The notes under the pieces are model-generated. The model did not search any database. It was not told the DNA's origin and saw only the letters and a program-made list of their open reading frames with translations. Position numbers and translations under genes: made by a program. From contig JBHOQX010000013.1 of assembly GCA_042408595.1 (NCBI GenBank), positions 1 through 60,145 on the forward strand: DNA of 60,145 nucleotides. The letters are read 5' to 3'. Each line of letters starts with the position of its first letter. Within the stretch, counting starts at the first letter, position 1. Source of the DNA: JBHOQX01 sp042408595. Lineage in GTDB: Bacteria; Chloroflexota; Chloroflexia; Chloroflexales; Roseiflexaceae. Of this stretch, positions 38,290 through 46,358 are shown piece by piece.

Positions 38290-40101
38290 ATGAAGCGCCC
38301 GATCCGCCGAATCGCGATCCTGCTCTTCGTGCTCACGCTCGTGCTCCTGCATCCGGGCGATGCAGCGGCGCATGCCAACTTCGTCAGTTCCATCCCGGCT
38401 CCCGGCGCGACGGTCGCGACCGCGCCGCCGGAGCTGGTGCTGGAGTTCAGCGAGCCGCTCGACCCCGGCTTCACGCAGGTGCGCCTGCTCGACAGCCGGG
38501 GCGCGACGGTCGTCCCCGGGCCGGGCGCTATCGACCCGGCCCGGCCGACCATGCTGCGGCTGGCGCTCGGCCCGCTGCCACAGGGCGCGTACACCGCGAT
38601 CTGGCGGGCGCGCTCGGCAGCGGACGGGCACGTGACGGAGGGCAACGTGCCGTTCGGTGTGGGCGTGGCGGTCGCGGCGACGGCGCTCATCCCGCCGCCC
38701 GGCGCGCCCGATCCGGCGCTCACGCCGCCGCCGGCCTTCGAGAGTGCGGCCCGCTGGGTGGCGCTGCTCACGGCAGCGCTGGCGCTCGGCGGGTTGCCGT
38801 TCGCGCTGTTCGTCTGGCGCCCGACCTTCCACCGGGCGCTCGCCGCCGACGAGCGGCGCACGACGAACGACGACCGGCGAAAGCGCTCGGCGAGTAGCCA
38901 CTGGTCGCTGGTCGTCGGTCGCTGGTCGGCGGCGGATGACCAGATGACGCGCACCATCCGCCGGCTGGTCATCCTCGGCGGGGCGCTGCTGATCGCGGCG
39001 AGCCTGTTGCTCCTCGTCGCGCAGGCCGCCACCGCGGCGGGCGTCCAGCCGTGGGAGGTTTTCGGCGGGCCGCTGGCGCGGCTGCTCGCCAGCCGCACCG
39101 GCACGCTGGCGTTGGCCCGGATCGGCCTGGCCGCCGCGCTGCTGCTGCTGGCCTGGCGGCTGCCGCCGGCCGGGCGCGGCGCGGCCTGGCCGTGGTGGTT
39201 GGGGCTGGCGCTCAGCGCGGGGATCGCCCTGACCTTCGGCCTGAACAGCCACGGCGCGGCGCTGCCACAGGGCGCGGCGCTGGCCGTCGCGTTCGATTGG
39301 GTGCACGTCGCCGGCATGGTCGCCTGGCTCGGCGGGCTGGTCCCGTTGGCCTTCGCCCTCGCCGCGGCCCGGCGCGAGCCTGAGCGTGCGCTGCCGCTGG
39401 CGATGCTCATCCCGCGCTTTTCGGCGCTGGCGATCAGCAGCGTCATCGCCGTGGCGCTGAGCGGGCTGTACAGCTATACCCAGCAGATCGGCGACCTGGC
39501 GCTGCTGCCGGACACCAGCTATGGCCGGGCGCTGCTGCTCAAAACCGGGCTGTTCGGCATCCTGCTGCTGCTCGGCGCGGTGAACCTGCTGGGGCTCTCG
39601 CCGCGGCTGTGGAAAGCCGGCAACCGGTTGGCGGGCGCTTTCCGCCGCTCGGTCGGGATGGAGTTGCTGTTTGGCGCGGCGCTGCTGCTGGCGGCCGGCG
39701 CGATGACCAGTGTCGCGCCGAGCAAGACCGCCTGGGAGGAAAAAGAGCGCCAGGGCATCGCGCAGGAAGCGGCCGTCGGCGATGTCGATCTGACGCTGCG
39801 GATCGCCCCGGCCGTGATCGGCGAGAACGAGTTCGCGGTGGACGTGCGGGATCGCCGGCCCGGCGCGGCGCAGGCCGCCTCGAAGGTGCTGCTGCGCTTC
39901 GACATGGCCGGGATGGAGATGGGGAAGCTGCAGACCGAGACGCAGCCGGCCGGCGGCGAGCGCTACACCGCCCGCGGCAACTTCGTCTCGATGGGCGGAC
40001 GGTGGAACGTGGAGGTGATCCTGCGGCGCGCCGGCTTCGACGACGTGCGCCATACCTTTCAACTGGACGTGCTGCGCTCCGCGCTTGCGGAAGCGCCATG
40101 A
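38290..40101 (+). CDS. CopC-CopD fusion with C-terminal YtkA-like domain
   Basis: 603 residues from ATG 38290. After a signal peptide the mature protein begins AHANFVSSIPAPGA, the CopC domain with its N-terminal His. A CopD membrane domain of about eight helices follows (FDWVHVAGMVAWLGGLVPLA is the CopD signature), and the last 120 residues (DVDLTLRIAPAVIGENEFAV, then LRFDMAGMEMG) are a YtkA-like beta domain. The protein would import or transfer copper across the membrane. A heptamer array inserts about 30 residues in the first CopD loop (RTTNDDRRKRS to GRWSAADD). Confidence 0.92.
   Translation: MKRPIRRIAILLFVLTLVLLHPGDAAAHANFVSSIPAPGATVATAPPELVLEFSEPLDPGFTQVRLLDSRGATVVPGPGAIDPARPTMLRLALGPLPQGAYTAIWRARSAADGHVTEGNVPFGVGVAVAATALIPPPGAPDPALTPPPAFESAARWVALLTAALALGGLPFALFVWRPTFHRALAADERRTTNDDRRKRSASSHWSLVVGRWSAADDQMTRTIRRLVILGGALLIAASLLLLVAQAATAAGVQPWEVFGGPLARLLASRTGTLALARIGLAAALLLLAWRLPPAGRGAAWPWWLGLALSAGIALTFGLNSHGAALPQGAALAVAFDWVHVAGMVAWLGGLVPLAFALAAARREPERALPLAMLIPRFSALAISSVIAVALSGLYSYTQQIGDLALLPDTSYGRALLLKTGLFGILLLLGAVNLLGLSPRLWKAGNRLAGAFRRSVGMELLFGAALLLAAGAMTSVAPSKTAWEEKERQGIAQEAAVGDVDLTLRIAPAVIGENEFAVDVRDRRPGAAQAASKVLLRFDMAGMEMGKLQTETQPAGGERYTARGNFVSMGGRWNVEVILRRAGFDDVRHTFQLDVLRSALAEAP
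38848..38928. repeat. Heptamer-phased inverted array inside the copCD fusion
   Basis: Left: five units of the GACGAAC type (38848-38882). Right: CTGGTCG three times among four units (38901-38928). The right units are the reverse complement of the left ones in degenerate form. In frame. Confidence 0.8.
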
Positions 40102-40221
40102 TGCTAGACACAGAGGACACCGCGAGCGCTGCGAGGGTTATCGTCGAGATCTGCCCGCTCTGTGCCCTCGGTGGCCCAACGGCATCGCCAGCGATGCTGC
40201 CTGCAATACCTGGAGCCTGCC

Positions 40222-40878
40222 ATGAACCGACACACCTTTTTCACGATCGGCGGCGTGCTCGCCGCGCTGGCCCTCGCGTTCACGCTCGCCAGCACGGCCC
40301 TGGCCCACGCCAAGCTGGTCAAGTCCGATCCAGCGGCCGGCGCGAAGCTGGCCAAGGCGCCCGAACGGGTGACACTCACCTTCAGCGAGGAGATCTCGGA
40401 CAAGCCGGACGAGAGCTACTTCACCGTGACCGACGCGAAGGGCACGAAGGTCGGCGCGGGCACGCTCGACAAGAACGACCTGGACCGCAAAACGCTGGCC
40501 GGTACGCTCAACCCGGGCCTCGGCGACGGCGTTTACACGGTCTCGTGGCAGACGATCACGCCCGACGACAACGGCAAGTCGACCGGAACGTTCACCTTCG
40601 GCGTGAACGCCGACCCCGGCCCGCAGACGGACGTGGCGGGCAAAGAGGCCGAGGAAGCCACGGCTACGCCGACCGCCGCGCCGAAGCCCACTACCGCGGC
40701 CGGCGGGGGCGCCGCGCAGCCCACGGCACAGCCGGCGACACCCGCGGCCGGCGGGCAGCCGACGAATCTGCCGACGACCGGCGGCGAGGAGCGCGCGCTC
40801 GGGCTGTTCGCGCTGGTCGCGGCCGCGCTGGCGCTGGCCCTCGGCCTGCTGCTGCGGCGACGGGCGGCCCGCCGGTGA
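40222..40878 (+). CDS. CopC domain protein with LPXTG-like anchor
   Basis: 218 residues. A signal peptide ends at ALAHAKLVKSDPAAG, giving the CopC copper-binding His. The 120-residue CopC domain (VTLTFSEEI, WQTITPDDNGKSTGTFTFGV) is followed by a Thr/Ala/Pro linker and a C-terminal LPTTGGEE, a hydrophobic helix and RRRAARR, the plan of a sortase signal. Upstream 40102-40221 carries CACAGAGGACACCG and its complement, a short inverted repeat. Works with the CopCD fusion in copper binding. Confidence 0.88.
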   Translation: MNRHTFFTIGGVLAALALAFTLASTALAHAKLVKSDPAAGAKLAKAPERVTLTFSEEISDKPDESYFTVTDAKGTKVGAGTLDKNDLDRKTLAGTLNPGLGDGVYTVSWQTITPDDNGKSTGTFTFGVNADPGPQTDVAGKEAEEATATPTAAPKPTTAAGGGAAQPTAQPATPAAGGQPTNLPTTGGEERALGLFALVAAALALALGLLLRRRAARR

Positions 40879-40883
40879 CAGGC

Positions 40884-41076
40884 GGCGGACGGGGGACGAT
40901 GGACGAACGCGGGCGATCCCGGTGTGGGACAGACGATAGACGGATGACGATGGACGAAAGCAGGCCGTCCTGCTTTGAAACGCCTCGACGTGAGGTAACG
41001 CTGACGTTCGCCAGCCGTCCTTCGTCTTTCGTCCGTCGTCATACCCGCCTCTCGTCGCTCGTCGTCCGTCCTTCAC
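40884..41076. repeat. Long heptamer-phased inverted array
   Basis: The left part has GGCGGAC, GGGGGAC and GATGGAC units; the right part has TTCGTCC and CGTCCGT units, their complements. Between them AAAGCAGG-CCGT-CCTGCTTT (40957-40976) is a perfect 8-bp hairpin followed by Ts that could end transcription. Fills the whole spacer between copC and sco1. Confidence 0.75.
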
Positions 41077-41091
41077 AACAGGGAGACCACC

Positions 41092-41691
41092 GTGACTATC
41101 TTCCCGCGGCTACCATTCCTGGCGGCGCTGGCGCTGCTGACCGTGCTGCTCGCGGCCTGCGGGCAGCACCAGTTCAGCGGCACCGTGATCGACCCGCCGA
41201 CGCCGGCGAAGGACTTCACCATCACCGACGCGAGCGGGCGGCCCTTCACGCTCAGTGCGCAGAAGGGCAATGTCGTCGCGCTGTTCTTCGGCTTCACCAA
41301 CTGCCCCGATGTCTGCCCGACCGAACTGGCTGAGCTGGCGGCGGTGCGGCGCAGGCTCGGTGCGGACGGCGAGCGGCTCAAAGTGACGGTCATCTCGGTC
41401 GATCCGGAGCGCGACACGCCCGAGCGCATGGCGCGCTACGTCACAAGCTTCGATCCGAGCTTCACCGGGCTACGCGCCGACCGCCCGCAACTGGACGCGC
41501 TGATGAAGGATTACGGCGTGACGGCGATCCGGCGCGAGCTGCCCGGCTCGGCGCTCGGCTATACCGTCGATCACTCAGCGTTTCTCTACATCATCGATAA
41601 GCAGGGCAACCTGCGAATGCTCTTTTCGCACGGTTCGTCCTTAGACGGCATGACCAGCGATCTTCGCTACCTGATTCGAGAGGGAGGATAA
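41092..41691 (+). CDS. SCO1/SenC family copper chaperone lipoprotein
   Basis: 199 residues from GTG 41092, with AGGGAG upstream. The lipobox is LLAACG. The thioredoxin-like fold shows the copper motif NCPDVCP and the His in YTVDHSAFLYIID, exactly as in Sco1. Sco proteins insert copper into the CuA site of cytochrome oxidase. It lies two bases before the PCuAC gene, a standard pairing. Confidence 0.95.
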   Translation: MTIFPRLPFLAALALLTVLLAACGQHQFSGTVIDPPTPAKDFTITDASGRPFTLSAQKGNVVALFFGFTNCPDVCPTELAELAAVRRRLGADGERLKVTVISVDPERDTPERMARYVTSFDPSFTGLRADRPQLDALMKDYGVTAIRRELPGSALGYTVDHSAFLYIIDKQGNLRMLFSHGSSLDGMTSDLRYLIREGG

Positions 41692-41693
41692 CC

Positions 41694-42188
41694 ATGCGAC
41701 GCGGCAAGCTTCTCCTGCTCCTGGCGCTGCTGGCGCTGGCGGCCTGCGGCCAGGGCGCGGCGCCCGACGGCGCGCCGGCCGGCAACACCCGACCCGCGGC
41801 AAGCGCCGGCGGCATCCAGGTGAGCGATGTTTGGGCGCGTCAGGCCATGGGCAGCATGTCCATGGGCGAGAGCGGCGCGAACGGCGCGGTCTACATGACG
41901 ATCAGGAACATGAACGGCGCGCCTGAAAAGTTACTCAAAGCCGAGAGCGCGGTCGCCAAGAGCATCGAACTCCACACCATGGCGGACAACAACGGCGTGA
42001 TGGAGATGCGTCCGGTCGCCGCTATCGATATTCCGGCCAACGGCGAGGTGCAACTCAAGCCGGGCGGCTTCCACGTGATGCTGATCGGCCTGACGAAGGA
42101 TCTGAAAGCCGGCGACAAGCTGCCGCTGAAACTGACGTTCGAGAAAGCCGGGACGCTCGATGTCACGGCAGAGGTGCGGGCGTCGTAG
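41694..42188 (+). CDS. PCuAC periplasmic copper chaperone lipoprotein
   Basis: 164 residues; GGGAGG before the ATG. Lipobox LALAACG. The domain VSDVWARQAM, GAVYMTIRNMNG, then ELHTM and MEMRPV shows the H(M)X10MX21HXM copper site of PCuAC. It delivers Cu(I) to the CuA or CuB centre of oxidases together with Sco1. The operon continues after a heptamer array. Confidence 0.95.
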   Translation: MRRGKLLLLLALLALAACGQGAAPDGAPAGNTRPAASAGGIQVSDVWARQAMGSMSMGESGANGAVYMTIRNMNGAPEKLLKAESAVAKSIELHTMADNNGVMEMRPVAAIDIPANGEVQLKPGGFHVMLIGLTKDLKAGDKLPLKLTFEKAGTLDVTAEVRAS

Positions 42189-42199
42189 CCGGGGTGGAG

Positions 42200-42311
42200 G
42201 ACCGGGTGAGCGGGTGATGCGATGACGCGGTGACACGATGTGTCATTAGATCATGCTTCCTCATCACTCGCCACCCATCCTTCGTCCGTCGTCCACCGTC
42301 CACACACGCCT
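42200..42311. repeat. Heptamer-phased inverted array ending exactly at a start codon
   Basis: 112 bases, exactly 16 units, from near the PCuAC stop to the base before the ATG at 42312. Units include GTGATGC and GATGACG on the left, GTCCGTC and GTCCACC on the right. The centre repeats the GTGACACGATGTGTCA core seen at 13439. Confidence 0.85.
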
Positions 42312-42671
42312 ATGCGCCACTACGTCCTTCGCTCACTGCTGCTGTTATGGCTCCTGCTGGCACTGCTCGCGGGGTGCGCCCGCGCGCCACGCGAGCGCAC
42401 CTACACCATTCCGCCCGGCACGGCGGCGCGGCTGGCCGCCGGCGAGCAGGTGAGCGTGCTGCCGTCGCTGATCGAGCTAGCGCTTGATCGCGAGAACACG
42501 CTGGTCATCCAGAACAACGACACAGCGGCGGTGCAGATCGGGCCGTACCGGATCGAGCCGGGGCAGCGCTTCGTGCAGCGGTACCACAGCCCCGGCACGT
42601 TCGACCTGTTCTGCTCGGTGCATGCCGGCAAGCAGCTGCGGATCGTGGTGAAGCGCAGCGCCGCTGGCTAG
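42312..42671 (+). CDS. Cupredoxin-like lipoprotein
   Basis: 119 residues from ATG 42312. Signal with lipobox LLAGCA. The mature domain is a short cupredoxin-like fold: NTLVIQNNDTAAVQIGP and FDLFCSVHAGKQLRIVV, where Cys and His match the copper ligands of plastocyanin-like proteins (C-x2-H). It probably carries copper or electrons with Sco1 and PCuAC. No Shine-Dalgarno: the array runs into the ATG. Confidence 0.75.
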   Translation: MRHYVLRSLLLLWLLLALLAGCARAPRERTYTIPPGTAARLAAGEQVSVLPSLIELALDRENTLVIQNNDTAAVQIGPYRIEPGQRFVQRYHSPGTFDLFCSVHAGKQLRIVVKRSAAG

Positions 42672-42937
42672 CGCGATTGCAGATTGCACGGCAGCATGTT
42701 GGTGCCGTGCCAGCATGGATACGATACGAGTGGTTTGGGCGAGGAAGGCCAATAGCTCGGTTGGGCACAGGCGCAGTGTCGCCGAGCTATGCAGATCAGC
42801 AGCCCGATCCCGGGCCAGGCTTGTCGTGCCCGGCGGCAGGGCTTCTGCATTCTCCAATACCGGTGGAATAAGGCCCTGGCGCGCTGCACCGGGCCGGCAT
42901 GCGCGGGCGGTTGCGGCCGCACATGCGGCCATCTGGT
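42672..42937. other. Gene-free spacer before the tRNA-Ala operon
   Basis: No convincing ORF. ATAGCTCGG (42752-42760) and CCGAGCTAT (42782-42790) form a 9-bp stem that may end the copper operon. The remainder is GC-rich and without recognisable signal until the tRNA promoter. Confidence 0.5.
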
Positions 42938-42966
42938 TTGACAAGCCGCGGCGCGGATGGTATACT
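42938..42966 (+). promoter_or_regulatory. Promoter of the tRNA-Ala operon
   Basis: Perfect TTGACA, 17-base spacer, TATACT, ending 10 bases before the first tRNA. Confidence 0.9.
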
Positions 42967-42976
42967 GCCGGCGTGT

Positions 42977-43052
42977 GGGGGTGTAGCTCAGCTGGGAGAG
43001 CGCGACAATCGCACTGTCGAGGTCAGGAGTTCGAGCCTCCTCACCTCCACCA
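42977..43052 (+). tRNA. tRNA-Ala (anticodon CGC)
   Basis: Acceptor GGGGGTG/CACCTCC contains the G3-U70 alanine identity pair; anticodon loop ATCGCAC reads GCG; T arm AGGAG-TTCGAGC-CTCCT; CCA is encoded. Confidence 0.93.
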
Positions 43053-43055
43053 CAC

Positions 43056-43131
43056 GGGGCAGTAGCTCAGCTGGGAGAGCACGACGCTGGCAGTGTCGGG
43101 GTCAGGGGTTCGAGCCCCCTCTGCTCCACCA
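43056..43131 (+). tRNA. tRNA-Ala (anticodon GGC)
   Basis: Three bases after the previous tRNA. Acceptor GGGGCAG/CTGCTCC again has G3-U70; anticodon loop CTGGCAG reads GCC; CCA is encoded. Both tRNAs share one promoter, so the GC-ending Ala codons are served by one unit. Confidence 0.94.
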
Positions 43132-43135
43132 ATCC

Positions 43136-43168
43136 AGAACGCCTGGCCAAAGATCGGCCGGGCGTTCT
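43136..43168 (+). terminator. Terminator of the tRNA-Ala operon
   Basis: A 13-bp stem (AGAACGCCTGGCC with GGCCGGGCGTTCT, one G-U pair) and a 6-base loop. Only a weak U-run follows. Confidence 0.75.
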
Positions 43169-43216
43169 GCTGTTTCCGCCAGCTACCGTTGGCATCCCAT
43201 CCAGCGTGGCCGGCTG

Positions 43217-44920
43217 CTACCCGAGCAGCGCCGCCAGGCGCTCACGCAGCGCCTCCACCCGTTCAGGCAACAGCGGCACCGCCGCTACGCCGCTGCGGAA
43301 GACCTCCGCCGGGCCGCTGCCGGGGTAGAGCAGCAGCGCGCCGAGCGTGGCCCGCGCCCCGCCTGCCCCGATCGCGCCGAGATAGGTGTAGGCGTCGGCC
43401 AGCGCGTCCGGTGGCACGCCTCGCCCGTCCGACGCCAGGCGGTACTTCGCGTCGATCGGCAGCACCCGCGGCGGCTGGCCGGCCGGCCAGACCTCGATCG
43501 CCAGGTCGGGAACGTGGGTGTAACGGTCGAGCGAGCCAAGCGCCGGGTGTTGAGTTCCGAGTTCTGGCCGCTGGCTGCTGGTCGCTGGCTGCTGCGTTTC
43601 CGATTCTGAACTCCGAACTCTGCACTCTGCGCTCCGACCGCCCTCCTCCGCCCCCGGCCCTCCGCCTTCGGAGCGGTAGCGCGGCTGGTAGCGCAGGACC
43701 AAGCGGCGGTCGCCCCGCTCGATCTCCAGCAGCGGCTCGTCCTCGACCAGCGCGACCGACAGCTCCAGGTCGCCTTCGGCGCGGCGCAGAGCGACAAGCC
43801 GCTGGGCGCGCACCGCACCGCCGAGCGCCAGCAGCGCCTCTACAGCTTGCAGCGCACACCAGCGCTCGTACAGCAGCGGCAGGTCGGTGATCGGCACGGC
43901 GAAGAGCGGGCTGTCGAAGGTAATGAACGGTCGGCGGCGCAGCGCCTGCCAGGCGCGGTACACCTCGCGGTAGGCCGGGTCGCGCTGGAGCAGCGGCGTC
44001 GGCCCGACGAACACCGCGAGCGGGCCGACCTCCGCCAGGAACGGCAGCGCCAGCAGCGCGCGCAATTCGCGGGCGGCGGCGGCGCACCCGGCGGCGATCG
44101 CGCGGGCGCGGGCAGCGCGCGTCCGCCTAGCCTCGGCCACCGTCCGCTCGGCCGCTTCGCCGATCAGGCAGGCGCGTCGCAGCATGGCCAGGAGCACCCG
44201 CCGCAGCAGCCGATGCTCGTAGATGTCGTATGAGACAGCGCTCCGCGGCACGGGCACACGCTCCGGCAGCAGCCCCCCTCCGGGGCGCACGGCCTCCTGC
44301 AACTCCGGCGCGACGCCGGCCGGCGCGGGTGCCAGCTCACCGCCGGCCACCTCGCGCAGCGCGCCGGCATCGAGCGCCCTGGCCTGCCCAAGCGGAACCG
44401 GCGCTGTGGCGTGGGACAGGCACTCCCGCGGGCGCGCGGCGATCCGCCGCACCGCCCGGGCCAGCGGCGGCAGTTGCTCGATGATCAGCGCGTAGTACTC
44501 CTCCAGCCGGTCGGACGCGCCGGCCTCGGGCGGCAGGAGCGCTGCGCCCTCGGCGGAGGCCCCGCCGAGCGCCAGCGCCAGCCCACGCGCCGCGCGCTCC
44601 ACATCCGCCAGCAGCGCCTGGTAGCGCTCCTGCTCGATTTTGCGCGGCACAACCCGCAGGCGCCAGGCAGCGCGGCGCGGCGGCCCGCCCGGCGGCTCGA
44701 CCGTCAGCGCGACATCGTGCAGCCCGACCGCCGGGCCGGGGTTCCAGCGCCAGCGCCAGGCCAGCTCTCCGGGGCGCAAGAACGGCTCCAGCGCCTCGCC
44801 GCCGACCGCCAGCGCCAGCCGCGCGCCTGCCGGCCCGCCGCAGACGAACTCGACCGGCTCGTGCTCGGCGACCTCGGGCAGGTCATGTGGCACGTCAGGT
44901 TGGAGGCGAATCTCGATCAT
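43217..44920 (-). CDS. DUF2357 / PD-(D/E)XK nuclease family protein (McrC-like)
   Basis: 567 residues from ATG 44920. The N-terminal beta region and the helical middle (SVAGE-like YDIYEHRLLRRVL) fit DUF2357; the C-terminal nuclease shows HVPDLAIEVW and LPIDAKYRL, the D and D-x-K of a PD-(D/E)XK site. Relatives are partners of McrB-type AAA GTPases in modification-dependent restriction. No such ATPase gene is adjacent, so the partner is missing or elsewhere. A heptamer array encodes about 33 residues just before the catalytic Asp (SAECRVRSSESETQQ). Confidence 0.82.
   Translation of the reverse strand: MIEIRLQPDVPHDLPEVAEHEPVEFVCGGPAGARLALAVGGEALEPFLRPGELAWRWRWNPGPAVGLHDVALTVEPPGGPPRRAAWRLRVVPRKIEQERYQALLADVERAARGLALALGGASAEGAALLPPEAGASDRLEEYYALIIEQLPPLARAVRRIAARPRECLSHATAPVPLGQARALDAGALREVAGGELAPAPAGVAPELQEAVRPGGGLLPERVPVPRSAVSYDIYEHRLLRRVLLAMLRRACLIGEAAERTVAEARRTRAARARAIAAGCAAAARELRALLALPFLAEVGPLAVFVGPTPLLQRDPAYREVYRAWQALRRRPFITFDSPLFAVPITDLPLLYERWCALQAVEALLALGGAVRAQRLVALRRAEGDLELSVALVEDEPLLEIERGDRRLVLRYQPRYRSEGGGPGAEEGGRSAECRVRSSESETQQPATSSQRPELGTQHPALGSLDRYTHVPDLAIEVWPAGQPPRVLPIDAKYRLASDGRGVPPDALADAYTYLGAIGAGGARATLGALLLYPGSGPAEVFRSGVAAVPLLPERVEALRERLAALLG
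43551..43648. repeat. Heptamer-phased inverted array inside the DUF2357 gene
   Basis: Fourteen consecutive 7-bp units, 98 bases exactly in phase. Left units TGAGTTC and CGAGTTC, right units TGAACTC and CGAACTC, are reverse complements in their GAGTTC/GAACTC core; the middle is TGGCTGC-type. G at unit position 2 is almost invariant, C at position 7 frequent. Confidence 0.9.
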
Positions 44921-44958
44921 CGCTCCGTCCGTCGTCTCCCATCCGCGGTGCAGCCCCC

Positions 44959-46230
44959 TTACACCACCCACGCCAGCAGCGGCGTCTCCATCTCATCAGG
45001 CGAAAGGCCGCCGTGCATGCCGTAGAACGTCTGCTCGAAGCGGTCATGCTCGTGCCACCAGACCGCCTCGCCGGGGTGCGGCAGAATCACCAGGTCGCCG
45101 ACGCGCGCCAAAAACGCCGGCGCGTACGGGCCAGGGCCGAACAGCCCCTGCGCCAGCAGATCGCGCACCTGTTCGACGGCGGCGCGGCCCGCCAGTCGCT
45201 CGCGCAGCAGCCCCTGCGCCTCGTCCAGCCGGCCGTCGGCGATGTATAGAAAGAAATCGCGCGAGGAGCCGGCGGGCACGAGTGGCGCGCCGTCGCGGCT
45301 GCGGCGCAGGTACGCGGCGATCTCCGGCACGGCCTGGTTGAGGTAGATCGTCGTCGCCGGCTTGATCGCGGCGTGGCCGTGGTCGGCGGAGAGCAGGACG
45401 AGCGCCCGTGCCCGGTTGCCGGCGAGCCGCCGCAAAAAGACGCGCTCGATCGCCGTGAGGAACAGATCGATCTCGGCGGCGACCTGCGGCGAATCCGGGC
45501 CGTAGCGGTGCGCGTTCGCGTCGATCCCCTCGTAGTAGAAGAAGAAATAGGCGCGCCCGGTGCGGCGCCGAATCGCGTCGGCCAGGTTCACCAGCGCCTC
45601 GGCCAGCGTGCCGTAGGCCACGGTCTCACTCCCGGCGCAGACAACCCGGCTGAATGGAGAGTGGGCGTAGTCGCGGTGCTGGAACAGGACCGAGCGGACA
45701 CCGTGTGCCGCAAGCTGCTGGTAGAGGGTGGTCTGCGGGTAGAGCTGCTCCGGCGCGATACCCGTCGGCCGCAGCGTGTTGCGCCCGCGGTCGCCGGCGA
45801 AGGAGAAGAGCAGTGGCGCGATCATGGCATCGAGCAGCGGCTCGTAGTAAAACCACTCGAACACGCCGCTCGCGCCGAGCGGCAGCCCGGTGTGGATGGT
45901 CGTGACGTGCGCAGCGGTGGTGGACGGGAACTGCGGGGTCGTTTGGGAGACCACCCCCTCGGCGAGCACCCGCCGGATGAAGGGCATGTCGCCGAAGCGC
46001 TCGAAGAAGCGCCAGCCGAATGAATCGATGAACAGGAACACAACGCAGTCATACCGTTCATCGAGCGGGCCGAGCACATCGGGTGGCAGCCCCGGCTCCT
46101 CGCCCACGCCGAGCAGCCGGCGCACCGTGGCCGGAATCCGGGCAAAGCAGTAGGAGTCGTACAGCGGCTGCACGAAGCCGTCCGGGCGACGCGCCGCCGC
46201 CACAGCACGCAGCGACTGCTCATTGATCAT
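44959..46230 (-). CDS. Alkaline phosphatase superfamily protein (nucleotide pyrophosphatase/phosphodiesterase type)
   Basis: 423 residues. Metal ligands of the superfamily are visible: LFIDSFGW (Asp), nucleophile Thr in QFPSTTAAHVTTIHTG, YEGIDANAHRYGPDS (Asp, His), LLSADHGHAAI (Asp-His). The C-terminal His in FYGMHGGLSPDEM completes the site. No signal peptide is obvious, so it may act inside. Enzymes of this type cleave phosphodiesters, pyrophosphates or phosphonates. It lies 38 bases before the DUF2357 gene and is probably co-transcribed with it. Confidence 0.9.
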   Translation of the reverse strand: MINEQSLRAVAAARRPDGFVQPLYDSYCFARIPATVRRLLGVGEEPGLPPDVLGPLDERYDCVVFLFIDSFGWRFFERFGDMPFIRRVLAEGVVSQTTPQFPSTTAAHVTTIHTGLPLGASGVFEWFYYEPLLDAMIAPLLFSFAGDRGRNTLRPTGIAPEQLYPQTTLYQQLAAHGVRSVLFQHRDYAHSPFSRVVCAGSETVAYGTLAEALVNLADAIRRRTGRAYFFFYYEGIDANAHRYGPDSPQVAAEIDLFLTAIERVFLRRLAGNRARALVLLSADHGHAAIKPATTIYLNQAVPEIAAYLRRSRDGAPLVPAGSSRDFFLYIADGRLDEAQGLLRERLAGRAAVEQVRDLLAQGLFGPGPYAPAFLARVGDLVILPHPGEAVWWHEHDRFEQTFYGMHGGLSPDEMETPLLAWVV

Positions 46231-46358
46231 CCCTGCCTCCGTCCAGGCCGCGAGCGTCTTGAGTCACAGAGGGCACCGAGATCGGCAACGGTCGCGCCGT
46301 GATCGCTGCATCCCCGGCGGCTGGCCATGCCGCCTGGACCCAGGCGAATCATCCTCAC

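Noticed and set aside
37939..40062. A 707-residue minus-strand ORF opposite the copper genes
   Set aside because: Shadow of the CopC-CopD fusion; Arg- and Gln-rich, no domain.
43551..43648. CRISPR array or tandem-repeat satellite
   Set aside because: Units are 7 bases, degenerate, and occur inside a coding frame; there are no 25-40-base repeats with unique spacers, and no cas genes in the window.
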